The position numbers and the translations under genes were made by a program. Below the pieces are notes generated by a model. It searched no databases and was not told the DNA's origin. It saw only the letters and a program-made list of their open reading frames with translations. Below, one piece after another: positions 40,003-49,002 of a stretch of 64,000 nt of DNA. Numbering within the stretch: the stretch's first letter is position 1; every line of letters starts with the position of its first letter. Origin of the DNA: Burkholderiaceae bacterium (GTDB lineage Bacteria > Pseudomonadota > Gammaproteobacteria > Burkholderiales > Burkholderiaceae_C); assembly GCA_024235855.1 (NCBI GenBank), contig JACKLN010000001.1, forward strand, positions 310,001 to 374,000, read 5' to 3'.

Positions 40003-42678
40003 TCAGCGCACCCCCTCGGCCTCGCCCGCCGGTCGGCCGCGCCCTTCGGCCAGCAGCCGGGCCACCGCCTGCGTGCGCGTCTGCACCGCCAGCTTGGCGA
40101 GGATGGCCGAGACATGGTGGTCGACAGTGCGCACCGACCGCTTCAGGCGGTCGGCGATCTGGACGTTGCTCAGCCCGTCGGCCAGCAGGTTGGCCACCTG
40201 CGCCTCGCGCGCGGTAAATCCCCAGGGGTGGGTGGCCGCCGCACGGTAGGGCCCCCGGTTCGACGCCGCGCGCTCTGGCCGCGTGCGTTCCAGCCGACGC
40301 TGCAGCCGGCCGGCCAGCGCCGCCGCGCCCAGCGCCTGCGCGTCCTGCAGGGCCGCTTCCAGGGCCTCCCGCGATGGCGCCGCATAGCCCGCACCATCGG
40401 CCGCCAGCACCGCCATCGCCGCCTCGCCCGGGCAGCCCATGGCACGCCAGGCGGCGCTGGCGGCGGCGGGATCGCCGCGCTCCTCGGCCACGAACGGCGG
40501 CGGCAGGTCCGACGGGCTCGGGCCGGCGTCGCCGCCGCCCAGCCGCAGCCAGCGGCGAAGGCGCCCCTGGAGCCACGGCGAAGCGCCCTGGGCCTGGTCC
40601 AGCCCGCGTCGCGCCCAGCCCGTCATCTGCGCCGCCGGCGACACGCCACCGGCGACATCATCGTCGGCGCGCAGCCAGGCCGCCTCGGCGGCGTAGCCAC
40701 AGGCATCGGCGAACAGGAACTCCGTCTCGCCGGCTTCGACCTGCGTGGCCGTCTCGCCCCACACGGCATCGGCCGCCGGCGCCCCGCGCAGCCCTTGAAG
40801 GCGCAGCCGGATCACCGCGGCGCTCGCGCGCGTGCGGGCCGGCGCGCCCGGCAGGGCGTCCAGCGCCTGCAGGTCCTCGTCGACGTCCGACCAGGGGCCG
40901 GTCTCCATCCGGGCCAGCGCGCGGCGCAGCAACAGCATGGCCAGCGCCAGATCCTCGTCGTGGTCGCGGCAGAACGGGATCCCGCGCGCCATGACCCCGT
41001 GGAGCCGCCGGTGCTCGGCCCGGGCCAGGCACAGGCTGGCCAGGTTGACCCAGGCGACGGCGGCCGCGCCGTGGCGCCGCCCCTCGAGGGCCAGGGCCAG
41101 GCCCCGTTCCAGCAGGTCGAAGCCGGCATCGTCGGCGTCCATCGCCAGCCGGACCGCGCCGCAGACCGACAGCGCCTGGCTCAGGGTCAGGGCATCACCG
41201 GCGCGCTCGGCGAGCGAAACGGCCACCTCGGCGTGCGGGCGCGCCGCCTGCGGGTCGCCGCGGTTGTGCAGCGTCAGCGCCAGCGCGTAGTGGGCCAGAG
41301 CCGACTCGACGCCGCCCAGCGGCAGCGCCAGCGCCCGAGCCGCCTCGGCTTCGGCCACCGAATCCGGGCGCGGGCTGAGCATCAGCGCCAGGTTGGCGGT
41401 CGCCCGCACCTCGGCGGACACGTCGCCGCAGCGCTGCGCCTGGGCGCGCACCTGCGCCAGCGTGGCCATGGCCTGCGCCACCGTACCGGCGCGGGCCTGA
41501 TGGCGCGCCAGCGCCAGGCCCCACTGCACGCGCTGGCCGACATCGGCGCCCGCGGCGTCGGCCATGTCCAGCGCCAGCCGCAGCGCATCGCCCGCCGCCG
41601 ACGGCGCGCCGGCCCGCTCCGCCTCTTCGGCCGCCGGCGTGGCCAACATCGCGACCTCGGTGGCTCGCCCGGCGCCGGCGGCGTGGTGCAGGCGGCGCGC
41701 CAGCAGACCGGGCCGCGGCGGTTCGTCGGCCAGCCGGTCGGCCAGCGCGGCGTGGAAGGCGGCGCGGCGCGGCACCGGCGTGGCCGCCTCGACGGCCTGG
41801 CGGACCAGCTCGTGCCGGAAGGCGGCCATACCGGGCTGCGGCAGCAGCCAGGGCGCCAGCGCATCGGTCTCCAGCGTGGCGGCTGCACCCGGCACCAAGG
41901 CCGCCAGCCCCGACAGCGGCAGACCACCGGGGACGACGGCCAGCGCCTCCAGCACACGCCGCTGCAGCGCAGGCAGCTGCGCCAGCCGGGCCACGACCGC
42001 GTCCCGCACGCCGCCGGGCAACTCGCCAGGCCGGCTGGCCAGCAGCTGCTGCAGGAACAGCGGGTTGCCGCCGGCCAGGCGCACCAGCGCAGCGTCGTCC
42101 CGCCCCCGTGCGACGGCCAGGCTTCGAAGGGCGCCGTCGGTCAGTGGTGGCAGCGCCACGCGGACCGTGGCGGCGGCGTCGAGCTGGGCCAGCGTTCGGG
42201 CCAGCGCAGGCGACGGCTCGTCGTCGCGGCGCGTCAGCAGCAGCAGCGCCGGCAGGCCGGCGATGCGCCGGCCGAGGTAGCGCACGCCGTCGAGCGTGGC
42301 CTCGTCGGCCCAGTGCAGGTCTTCCAGCGCCAGCACCGGCAGCGGCCGGGTGTGCGCCAGCCAGCTGGCGAGCTGGGGGAACAGGCCGTTGTAGGTTCGG
42401 GCCTCGTGCAACGCGGCGCCCAGCGCCGGGGGAAATCGGTCGGCCAGGTCCACCAGCGGCCCCAGCGGGCGGGGCGTGACCAGGGGGTCGCAGGCGGCGC
42501 CCAGCCACTGGACGGCCGACTGCTGCGCCTGCCAGGCCTGCAGCAGCCGCGTCTTGCCGATGCCGGCCTCGCCGCTGACCACCACGCAGCGCCCCTGCCC
42601 GGCACGGGCCGCGGCCAGCGCCGCATCCAGCGCCGCCAGCGCGTCGTCCCGTTCCAGCAGTGGCAACTCCGGGGCCAT
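40003..42678 (-). CDS. Large MalT/LAL-type AAA + LuxR HTH regulator
   Basis: This is an 891-residue protein. Residues 1-280 form an AAA/STAND ATPase with Walker A (VVVSGEAGIGKTRLLQAW), Walker B-like LALEDLHWAD and sensor residues. A long helical, TPR-like region follows. The C-terminal LuxR HTH (about 825-885) has FTAREAQVANLLADGLSNVQ, then LKRSVRTVDHHVSAILAKL. Such regulators sense a ligand and nucleotide and activate transcription. The gene is the last of the RND/CsoR/OsmC row (10 bases after osmC), so it may be cotranscribed with it. Confidence 0.88.
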   Translation of the reverse strand: MAPELPLLERDDALAALDAALAAARAGQGRCVVVSGEAGIGKTRLLQAWQAQQSAVQWLGAACDPLVTPRPLGPLVDLADRFPPALGAALHEARTYNGLFPQLASWLAHTRPLPVLALEDLHWADEATLDGVRYLGRRIAGLPALLLLTRRDDEPSPALARTLAQLDAAATVRVALPPLTDGALRSLAVARGRDDAALVRLAGGNPLFLQQLLASRPGELPGGVRDAVVARLAQLPALQRRVLEALAVVPGGLPLSGLAALVPGAAATLETDALAPWLLPQPGMAAFRHELVRQAVEAATPVPRRAAFHAALADRLADEPPRPGLLARRLHHAAGAGRATEVAMLATPAAEEAERAGAPSAAGDALRLALDMADAAGADVGQRVQWGLALARHQARAGTVAQAMATLAQVRAQAQRCGDVSAEVRATANLALMLSPRPDSVAEAEAARALALPLGGVESALAHYALALTLHNRGDPQAARPHAEVAVSLAERAGDALTLSQALSVCGAVRLAMDADDAGFDLLERGLALALEGRRHGAAAVAWVNLASLCLARAEHRRLHGVMARGIPFCRDHDEDLALAMLLLRRALARMETGPWSDVDEDLQALDALPGAPARTRASAAVIRLRLQGLRGAPAADAVWGETATQVEAGETEFLFADACGYAAEAAWLRADDDVAGGVSPAAQMTGWARRGLDQAQGASPWLQGRLRRWLRLGGGDAGPSPSDLPPPFVAEERGDPAAASAAWRAMGCPGEAAMAVLAADGAGYAAPSREALEAALQDAQALGAAALAGRLQRRLERTRPERAASNRGPYRAAATHPWGFTAREAQVANLLADGLSNVQIADRLKRSVRTVDHHVSAILAKLAVQTRTQAVARLLAEGRGRPAGEAEGVR

Positions 42679-42688
42679 GCCCCGCAGG

Positions 42689-43135
42689 CTACTTCAGCAG
42701 CACGCCTTGCGCATCGCGCACCGACACGGCCACCGGGATGGCGCCGGACACGCTCTGCGTCACCGTGCAGTAGGCCTCGAAGCCGCCGAGCACCCGGTCC
42801 AGGTGCTGCAACTGCGCGGCCGGCACGCCCAGCGTCAACGTCACCTGCATGCCCAGCACCCGCAGGCGGCCATCGGCGTTACGGCCGACCTCGGCCGTGA
42901 CCTCGGTGTGGATGGGCTCGGGCGCCTGCTTGAACTTGCGCAGCGCGAACAGCAGCGACGCGCTCAGGCAGTTGCCCACCGCGCCGGCCAGCAGCTGCAC
43001 GGGCGACGGCCCGGTGCCCTGGCCCAGCGGCGGCGGCTCATCGGCGCGCAGCGCCGGCACACCGGCGCCGAAATCCAGGTCGAACTGGTAGTCCTGTGCC
43101 TGCACCAGGCGCACGCTGATGGCGCCTTCGCTCAT
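42689..43135 (-). CDS. OsmC-family peroxide-reducing protein
   Basis: This is a 148-residue OsmC/Ohr-fold protein with the paired redox Cys in AGAVGNCLSASLLFALRKF and FEAYCTVTQSVSGAIPV. Members reduce organic hydroperoxides or handle persulfides with a Cys pair. It lies 7 bases after the CsoR-family gene, in the same row as the RND pump, so a thiol, peroxide or sulfur stress role is inferred. Confidence 0.88.
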   Translation of the reverse strand: MSEGAISVRLVQAQDYQFDLDFGAGVPALRADEPPPLGQGTGPSPVQLLAGAVGNCLSASLLFALRKFKQAPEPIHTEVTAEVGRNADGRLRVLGMQVTLTLGVPAAQLQHLDRVLGGFEAYCTVTQSVSGAIPVAVSVRDAQGVLLK

Positions 43136-43142
43136 CGGGGGT

Positions 43143-43433
43143 TCATCTCACCTTGCCGAGCAGGGTCTGCACGTCGTCGAGCATCGGCGCCAGCTGGGCC
43201 TGCACCGCGGCGTCGGTGCCCAGGCGGGCACCGAGCTCCTGCTCCATGAAGCACACCGTCATGCGCACGTAGGTGCTGTCCAGCGCCTTGCGCACCGCCG
43301 CCATCTGGCTGGCGATGTCCAGGCAGGGCTGGCCTTCCTCGATCATGCGCTGGATCCCCCGAAGCTGGCCCTCGGCCCGCTTCAGGCGGTTCAGCAGGTC
43401 GGTGCGGCTCTTCTCGTCGGTCAACACGGCCAT
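43143..43433 (-). CDS. CsoR/RcnR/FrmR-family repressor with unusual ligand set
   Basis: This is a 96-residue protein from the ATG at 43433, with AGAGGA 8 bases upstream; ATGs at 43475 and 43487 would give N-terminal extensions. It is an all-helical CsoR fold: SRTDLLNRLKRAEGQLRGIQ, then C37 in EGQPCLDIASQMAAVRKALD and C61 in YVRMTVCFMEQEL. In copper CsoR the ligands are Cys, His 25 residues on, and Cys 4 further. Here the His position is Cys and the last is Glu/Gln. It should repress the operon it lies in through the two palindromes at 48111-48151. Confidence 0.85.
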   Translation of the reverse strand: MAVLTDEKSRTDLLNRLKRAEGQLRGIQRMIEEGQPCLDIASQMAAVRKALDSTYVRMTVCFMEQELGARLGTDAAVQAQLAPMLDDVQTLLGKVR

Positions 43434-43489
43434 GGCGCAATCCTCTTGGCGGATCAGGTCGTCGGAAAGCGCCATTGTGGCCTCCATGC

Positions 43490-43714
43490 TCAGTTGGCGC
43501 AGGCGAGCTTCGATTCCGGCACGCCGAGCTTCTTCAGGATCAGCGCCAGCGGGCAGAAGTTGGTGAAGCCGAACTGGAACAGGTTCAGGCCGACGAAGGC
43601 CGTGAAGGCCAGCCACCAGGGGCTGACGAACAGCGGGCTGGCCTCGACGCCCAGTGCCAGCGAGATCAGGATGAACAGGCCCGCGAAGATGCGGATGTAG
43701 CGTTCGACGGTCAT
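43490..43714 (-). CDS. DUF2892 small membrane protein
   Basis: This is a 74-residue protein with two membrane segments (about 8-24 and 31-50) and the family marks MTVERYIRIFAGLFILISLA and LNLFQFGFTNFCPLALILKK with a conserved Cys. AAGGAG precedes the ATG. Related YgaP-type domains occur next to rhodaneses in sulfur and thiol stress clusters. It sits between the RND pump and the CsoR-family gene. Confidence 0.88.
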   Translation of the reverse strand: MTVERYIRIFAGLFILISLALGVEASPLFVSPWWLAFTAFVGLNLFQFGFTNFCPLALILKKLGVPESKLACAN

Positions 43715-43718
43715 GGGA

Positions 43719-46700
43719 TCACTCCTTCGATGAGGAAAGTTGCCGGGATTCGAGGCGGCGCCGGTTCACCGCGTAGTACAGGACCGGGATGACGACCAGG
43801 GTCAGCAGCGTGGAGACGAAGATGCCGAAGATCAGCGAGATCGCCAGGCCGTTGAAGATGGGGTCGTCAAGGATGAAGAAGGCGCCGATCATGGCCGCCA
43901 GGCCGGTCAGCGCAATCGGCTGCGCGCGCACCGCGGCGGACTGCACCACGGCCTCCTTGAAGGCCACGCCGCGCGCCACCTGCAGGTCGATGAAGTCCAC
44001 CAGCAGGATGGAGTTGCGCACGATGATGCCGGCCAGCGCGATCATGCCGATCATGCTGGTGGCGGTGAAGGGCGCGCCCAGCAGGGCGTGGCCCGGCATC
44101 ACGCCGATGATGGTCAGCGGGATCGGCGACATGATCACCAGCGGCGTGCCGTAGCTCTTGAACTGCGCCACCACCAGCAGGTAGATCAGGATCAGGCCCA
44201 CGCCGTAGGCGGCGCCCATGTCGCGGAAGGTCTCGTAGGTGACCTGCCACTCGCCGTCCCACTTCACGGCGTAGGCGCGGTAGGGGTCGCTGGGCTGCGA
44301 GATCCAGTACTCGCCCACGGCGCCGGTGCCCGGCAGCGCGGCCGTGGCCAGGCTGCCGCGCAGGCCGAACAGGCCGTACAGCGGTGAGTCGGGCGTGGCG
44401 CCGCCGGCCTTGACGTCGGCGAACACGTAGCTCACGCCCTGCAGGTCCTTGGTGTAGAGCGGCTTGTCGATGACGCCCTGCTCCACGCGCACCAGTTCCG
44501 ACAGCGGCACCAGTTGACCGTTCGCCGCGCGCAGCGGCAGTGCCAGCAGCGCGTCCAGCCCCACCTGCGTGCTGCGCGGCAGCTGCAGGCGCACCGGCAC
44601 CGGGTACTTGCTGCGGCCGTCGTGCAGCCAGGTCGCGTCCAGGCCCGACAGCGCGCCGGCCACCGTCTGTGCCACCACGGCCGCCGGGATGCCCAGCGCC
44701 TCGGCACGGGCCCGGTTGATGCGCAGGAAGGCCTGTGGCGCGTCGTCGCGCAGCGTGGTGTCGATGCCGGCGATGTCGGGGTGCTTCGCCCACTCGGCCG
44801 CCAGGCGGGCAGCCAGCTGCTGGCGGCCGGCCTCGTCGGGCCCATAGACCTCGGCCACGATCGGGCTCATCACCGGCGGGCCGGGCGGCACCTCCACCAC
44901 CTTCAGCCGCGCGCCGTGCTGCGCAGCGATGCGCTGCAGCTCCGGCTGCAGGCGCTGCGCGATGGCGTGGCTCTGCTCGTCGCGGTGGTGCTTGTCGACC
45001 AGGTTGACCTGCAGCTCGCCCATCTCGGCGTCGGCGCGCAGGTAGTACTGGCGCACCAGGCCGTTGAAGGTGATGGGGCTGGCGGTGCCGGCGTAGCCCT
45101 GCAGGTCGCGCACCTCGGGCTGTTTCACCAGGTAGGCGCCCATCTCCTGCAGCGCCGCGGCCGTGTCCTCCAGGGCCGTGCCCGCCGGCATGTCGACCAC
45201 GAGCGCGAACTCGCTCTTGTTGTCGAAGGGCAGCATCTTCAGCACCACCCACTGCACCACCGTCAGGCCCACCGACAGCATCAGCGCCACCAAGATGCCG
45301 GCCAGCAGCAGCCAGCGCTTGCGGGCGCTCTCCAGGAACGGGCGCAGCAGCGCGGAGAAGGTGCGCGCCAGCGCGCCGGCGATGCCCTTCTGCGGCGGGG
45401 CGTCGGCCGCGACGGCAGCGTCCTCGTGGTGCATCGCGCCGGCATGGTCGCCCGACTTCATCAGCTTCAGCGCCAGCCACGGCGTCACCGTGAACGCAAT
45501 CGCCAGCGACAGCGCCATGCCCAGGCTGCTGTTGATGGGGATCGGGCTCATGTACGGGCCCATCAGGCCACTGACGAAGGCCATCGGCAGCAGCGCCGCA
45601 ATCACCGTCAGCGTGGCCAGGATGGTCGGCCCGCCGACCTCGTCCACCGCCACCGGGATGATCTCGCGCAGCGGCCGGCCGGGCGTGAGCTGCTGGTGAC
45701 GGTGGATGTTCTCCACCACCACGATGGCGTCGTCGACCAGGATGCCGATGCTGAAGATCAGCGCAAACAGGCTCACGCGGTTAAGCGTGAAGCCCCAGGC
45801 CCAGCTGGCGAACAGCGTGGCCGTCAGCGTCAGGATCACCGCGCCACCGACGATCACCGCCTCGCGCCGGCCCAGCGCCAGGCCCACGAGCAGGATCACC
45901 GAGCCGGTGGCGAAGGCCAGCTTCTGGATCAGCTTGTTGGCCTTCTCGGCCGCCGTCTCGCCGTAGTCGCGCGTCACGGTGGCTTCCAGCCCCGGCGGGA
46001 TCACGGTGTTGCGCAGCTCGTCGACGCGCGCACGGGCGGCGCGGGCCACGTCCACGGCGTTCTCGCCCGGCTTCTTCGTCACGCTGACGGTGACGGCCGG
46101 GTACGCGCCGCCGCCGGCATCGCCCCCGGGCGTGTACCAGACATGGTGCTTCGGCTGGCCCGCGCCCGGGGTGACCGTGGCCACCTCGCGCAGGTAGACC
46201 GGCTTGCCGGCGTGCACGCCGACCACGATCTCGGCCACGTCGTCGGCGCTCTTCAGGAACTCGCCCGTCTCCACCGCCAGCAGGCCGGGGCCGGTGGGGT
46301 GGGCCACGCTGCCGGCCGGCATGGCCAGGTTGGCCGCCTGCAGCGCCTGCTGCAGCTGCATCAGGTCCACGCCGCGGGCGCGCAGCCGCGCCGGGTCCAG
46401 CGCCACGGCGATCACCTGCCCCGGGCCGCCGATGGTCTTGACCTCGCGCGAGCCCGGCACGCGCTTGAGCTCGGCCTCCATCGACGCCGCCACGCGCTCG
46501 AGTTCCAGCGCACTGGCGGCATCCTTGGACCACAGCGTCACCGCCAGCACGGGCACATCGTCGATGCCTTTGGGCTTGACGATAGGCGTCAGCGTGCCCA
46601 GGCCGGCGGGCAGCCAGTCCTGGTTGGCGTTGAGCACGTCGTACAGGCGCACCAGCGCCTCGGTGCGCGGCACGCCGACCTGGAACTGCACCGTCAGCAG

Positions 46701-46994
46701 CGCCATGCCCGGGCGGGCCACGGAGTACGTGTGCTCGATGCCGTGGATCTGGCCGAGCACCTGCTCGGCCGGGCGTGCCACGAGGTTCTGCACCTCGGTG
46801 CTGCTGGCCCCCGGGAAGGGGATCAGCACGTTGGCCATCGTCACGTTGATCTGCGGCTCTTCCTCTCGCGGCGTGACGAGCACGGCGAACAGGCCCAGCA
46901 ACAGCGCCACCAGGGCCAGCAGCGGCGTGATGGCACTGGCCTGGAAAGCCGCGGCCAGGCGGCCGGAGACGCCGAGGGAGGGTTGGTCGGTCAT
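43719..46994 (-). CDS. RND-family efflux permease (AcrB-like)
   Basis: This is a 1091-residue inner-membrane pump from ATG 46994; a GTG at 47000 is the alternative start. The twelve membrane segments, two large periplasmic loops and proton-relay pair in GILVDDAIVVVENIHRHQQL mark the RND superfamily. The relay and PxxxVxSGLMGP-type loops are closer to the drug/hydrophobe class than the CzcA metal class. It pairs with the adaptor 12 bases upstream. No outer-membrane channel gene is nearby, so a shared TolC-type channel is expected. Confidence 0.92.
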   Translation of the reverse strand: MTDQPSLGVSGRLAAAFQASAITPLLALVALLLGLFAVLVTPREEEPQINVTMANVLIPFPGASSTEVQNLVARPAEQVLGQIHGIEHTYSVARPGMALLTVQFQVGVPRTEALVRLYDVLNANQDWLPAGLGTLTPIVKPKGIDDVPVLAVTLWSKDAASALELERVAASMEAELKRVPGSREVKTIGGPGQVIAVALDPARLRARGVDLMQLQQALQAANLAMPAGSVAHPTGPGLLAVETGEFLKSADDVAEIVVGVHAGKPVYLREVATVTPGAGQPKHHVWYTPGGDAGGGAYPAVTVSVTKKPGENAVDVARAARARVDELRNTVIPPGLEATVTRDYGETAAEKANKLIQKLAFATGSVILLVGLALGRREAVIVGGAVILTLTATLFASWAWGFTLNRVSLFALIFSIGILVDDAIVVVENIHRHQQLTPGRPLREIIPVAVDEVGGPTILATLTVIAALLPMAFVSGLMGPYMSPIPINSSLGMALSLAIAFTVTPWLALKLMKSGDHAGAMHHEDAAVAADAPPQKGIAGALARTFSALLRPFLESARKRWLLLAGILVALMLSVGLTVVQWVVLKMLPFDNKSEFALVVDMPAGTALEDTAAALQEMGAYLVKQPEVRDLQGYAGTASPITFNGLVRQYYLRADAEMGELQVNLVDKHHRDEQSHAIAQRLQPELQRIAAQHGARLKVVEVPPGPPVMSPIVAEVYGPDEAGRQQLAARLAAEWAKHPDIAGIDTTLRDDAPQAFLRINRARAEALGIPAAVVAQTVAGALSGLDATWLHDGRSKYPVPVRLQLPRSTQVGLDALLALPLRAANGQLVPLSELVRVEQGVIDKPLYTKDLQGVSYVFADVKAGGATPDSPLYGLFGLRGSLATAALPGTGAVGEYWISQPSDPYRAYAVKWDGEWQVTYETFRDMGAAYGVGLILIYLLVVAQFKSYGTPLVIMSPIPLTIIGVMPGHALLGAPFTATSMIGMIALAGIIVRNSILLVDFIDLQVARGVAFKEAVVQSAAVRAQPIALTGLAAMIGAFFILDDPIFNGLAISLIFGIFVSTLLTLVVIPVLYYAVNRRRLESRQLSSSKE

Positions 46995-47006
46995 GGCCAC
47001 GGGGCG

Positions 47007-48095
47007 TCAGTTCGCGGGTTGCGCGCCGGCCAGGCCGGCCTTCACCGCATCGGTGGCGTAGCGCTCGCCGGCCTTCAGCCCGGCCAGCACCTCGATGCCG
47101 GCGTCGCCCTGCACCGCGCCCACCATCGCTCCGAGCCGCACCGGGCGCAGCACGAAGCGGCCGTCCTGCACCACGTAGACGGCGCTGAGCTCGCCGCGCT
47201 GCAGCACGGCCGCGGCCGGCAGCACTGGGCGGACCACGGCGCCGGCGGCCGCTGCGGCGGCGCCGGCGAAGCGCACCTGCACCGACTGGCCCGGCGCGAA
47301 CGCCGCCGCCGCTTCCGAGGCAAGATCCAGTCGCCATTCCACCGTCTGCGCCACCGGGTCGGCCGACGGCAGTTCGGTGCGCGACACCGGCGCCACCCAG
47401 CGGCCGTCCGGCAGTTGCACCTCCACCGTGCTGGCGGCGCGCGCCAGCGCCGAGCGCGTGGACGGCACCTGGGCCACGGCGCGCAGCCGGCCGGGCGCAT
47501 ACAGGGTCACCAGCGCACGCCCGGGGGCGGCCAGGTCGCCGGCCTCCACATGGGTGGCCAGCACCACGGCATCGAACGGGGCCATCACTGCGGCGAAGCT
47601 GCGCGCCAGCGCGGCCTGCGACCGGCCGGCCCGGGCCTGGTCCTGGCCCGCCTGGGCGGCCCGCAACTGGGTCTCGGCCGCGTCCAGCGCCGCCTGGCTG
47701 ACGAAGCCCTGGCGCTTGAGCTCGCGCGTGCGTTCGGCCTGGGCGCGGGCGTTGGCCAGCATGGCCTCGGCCTGCGCCACGCCGGCGTCGGCAGCAGCCA
47801 ACCCGGCGGCGGCACTGCGCTCGTCGATGCGCGCCAGCATCTGGCCGGCACGCACGCGGTCACCGGCCTTGACGGCCAGTTCCAGCACGTTGCCGGCGGT
47901 CTGCGCCGCCACCGTGCTCTGGCGCAGGGCCTGCAGGGCGCCGGTCAGCACGAAACCGGCACGGTCGGGCGCGGCGGCCAGCACGGCCGTGGGCACGGCG
48001 CCGGGGGCAGCCTGGGCCCAGGCAGCGCCCACGGGCACCGCGCCGGCGATCAGCGCAGCAACCGCGGTGGCGAGAAGAGGGGTTCTGGGTGACAT
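47007..48095 (-). CDS. RND membrane-fusion (adaptor) protein
   Basis: This is a 362-residue periplasmic adaptor with signal peptide (1-27, AAWAQ). It has a lipoyl half (STVAAQTAGNVLELAVKAGD), an alpha-hairpin (about 95-150, AEAMLANARAQAERTRELKR and beyond), and beta-barrel and membrane-proximal domains. It is the first gene of the efflux row and lies directly behind the dual-palindrome promoter. No lipobox is present. Confidence 0.92.
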   Translation of the reverse strand: MSPRTPLLATAVAALIAGAVPVGAAWAQAAPGAVPTAVLAAAPDRAGFVLTGALQALRQSTVAAQTAGNVLELAVKAGDRVRAGQMLARIDERSAAAGLAAADAGVAQAEAMLANARAQAERTRELKRQGFVSQAALDAAETQLRAAQAGQDQARAGRSQAALARSFAAVMAPFDAVVLATHVEAGDLAAPGRALVTLYAPGRLRAVAQVPSTRSALARAASTVEVQLPDGRWVAPVSRTELPSADPVAQTVEWRLDLASEAAAAFAPGQSVQVRFAGAAAAAAGAVVRPVLPAAAVLQRGELSAVYVVQDGRFVLRPVRLGAMVGAVQGDAGIEVLAGLKAGERYATDAVKAGLAGAQPAN

Positions 48096-48110
48096 GGCGG
48101 GATGTGTTCG

Positions 48111-48154
48111 GATACCTTGGCAGGTATCATATCACATACCCACCAGGGTATCAA
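48111..48154 (-). promoter_or_regulatory. Efflux operon promoter with two palindromic operators
   Basis: On the minus strand TTGATA (48154-48149), a 17-base spacer and TATGAT (48131-48126) form a near-consensus sigma-70 promoter. CATACCCACCAGGGTATC (palindrome 48136-48151) overlaps the -35 and spacer. GATACCTTGGCAGGTATC (48111-48128) overlaps the -10 and start. Their centres are 24 bp apart. ATACC-n-GGTAT palindromes are the usual CsoR-family operators, and the operon encodes such a repressor. Confidence 0.75.
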
Positions 48155-49002
48155 GTCAGTACACCGGCGCCGACCGGGAACTCCGCTTCAGCCTGGGCGC
48201 CGGACCAGGCGATCCAGTCTACGACCTCCAGCCGGCCGTTGGGGTGCTCCACCAGCGCGGTCAGGCTTTCCACCCAGTCGCCGTCGTTGGCATAGAGCAC
48301 GCCGTCGATGTCACGCATCTCGGCATGGTGGATGTGGCCGCAGACCACGCCCTGCAGGCCACGCCGGCGTGCCTCGCGCGCCACGGCGACCTCGAAATCA
48401 CCGATGTAGCTGACGGCGCGCTTGACCTTGAGCTTGAGGTACTTCGACAGGCTCCAGTACGGCAGGCCCATCCGCGCGCGCAGCGAGTTCAGGTGGCGGT
48501 TGAGCTTGAGCAGGAATTCGTACGACGTGTCGCCGAGGTAGGCCAGCCACCTGGCGTACTGGATGACGCCGTCGAACAGGTCCCCATGCGTGATCCACAG
48601 GGCGCGGCCGTCGGCGGTGGTGTGGATGGCCTCGTCGACCACGTCCACGCCGCCGAAGTTGTGCTCGACGTACTTGCGCGCGAACTCGTCGTGGTTGCCG
48701 GGCACGAAGACCACGCGCGTGCCCTTGCGCGCCTTGCGCAGCAGCTTCTGCACCACGTCGTTGTGGGCCTGTGGCCAGTACCAATTGCGGCGCAACTGCC
48801 AGCCGTCGATGATGTCGCCCACCAGGTACAGCGTCTCGCACTCCAGCGCGCGCAGGAAGTCCAGCAGCGGCACGGCCTGGCAGCCCGGCGTGCCCAGGTG
48901 GATGTCGGAGATCCAGGCCGTGCGCACGCGCAGCTTGGGCCCCGGCGGCTCGTGGGCGTCGCCGGTGTCCCCGGGGTCCATGTCGTCACGGCGCATGGGC
49001 AT
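48151..49002 (-). CDS. LpxH/PlcP-like metallophosphoesterase
   Basis: This is a 283-residue calcineurin-like enzyme with the full metal-site set: ISDIHLG, VGDIIDGW, VPGNHDEF, THGDLFD and GHIHHAEM. This long COG2908 class is commonly annotated UDP-2,3-diacylglucosamine diphosphatase. It also includes PlcP, the phosphate-starvation phospholipase C that releases diacylglycerol. The neighbours (PS decarboxylase, glycosyltransferase) favour a membrane-lipid role over lipid A. The gene overlaps the decarboxylase gene by 17 bases. Which reaction it performs is unresolved. Confidence 0.78.
   Translation of the reverse strand: MPMRRDDMDPGDTGDAHEPPGPKLRVRTAWISDIHLGTPGCQAVPLLDFLRALECETLYLVGDIIDGWQLRRNWYWPQAHNDVVQKLLRKARKGTRVVFVPGNHDEFARKYVEHNFGGVDVVDEAIHTTADGRALWITHGDLFDGVIQYARWLAYLGDTSYEFLLKLNRHLNSLRARMGLPYWSLSKYLKLKVKRAVSYIGDFEVAVAREARRRGLQGVVCGHIHHAEMRDIDGVLYANDGDWVESLTALVEHPNGRLEVVDWIAWSGAQAEAEFPVGAGVLT

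Noticed and set aside
44514..48092. 1192-codon open frame on the + strand over the RND genes
   Set aside because: Shadow of the adaptor and pump genes; composition (His, Gln, Arg, Ala-rich) has no domain content.
48151..49002. Naming the phosphoesterase lpxH
   Set aside because: Metal motifs fit both LpxH and PlcP; context favours lipid remodelling, so no symbol was assigned.
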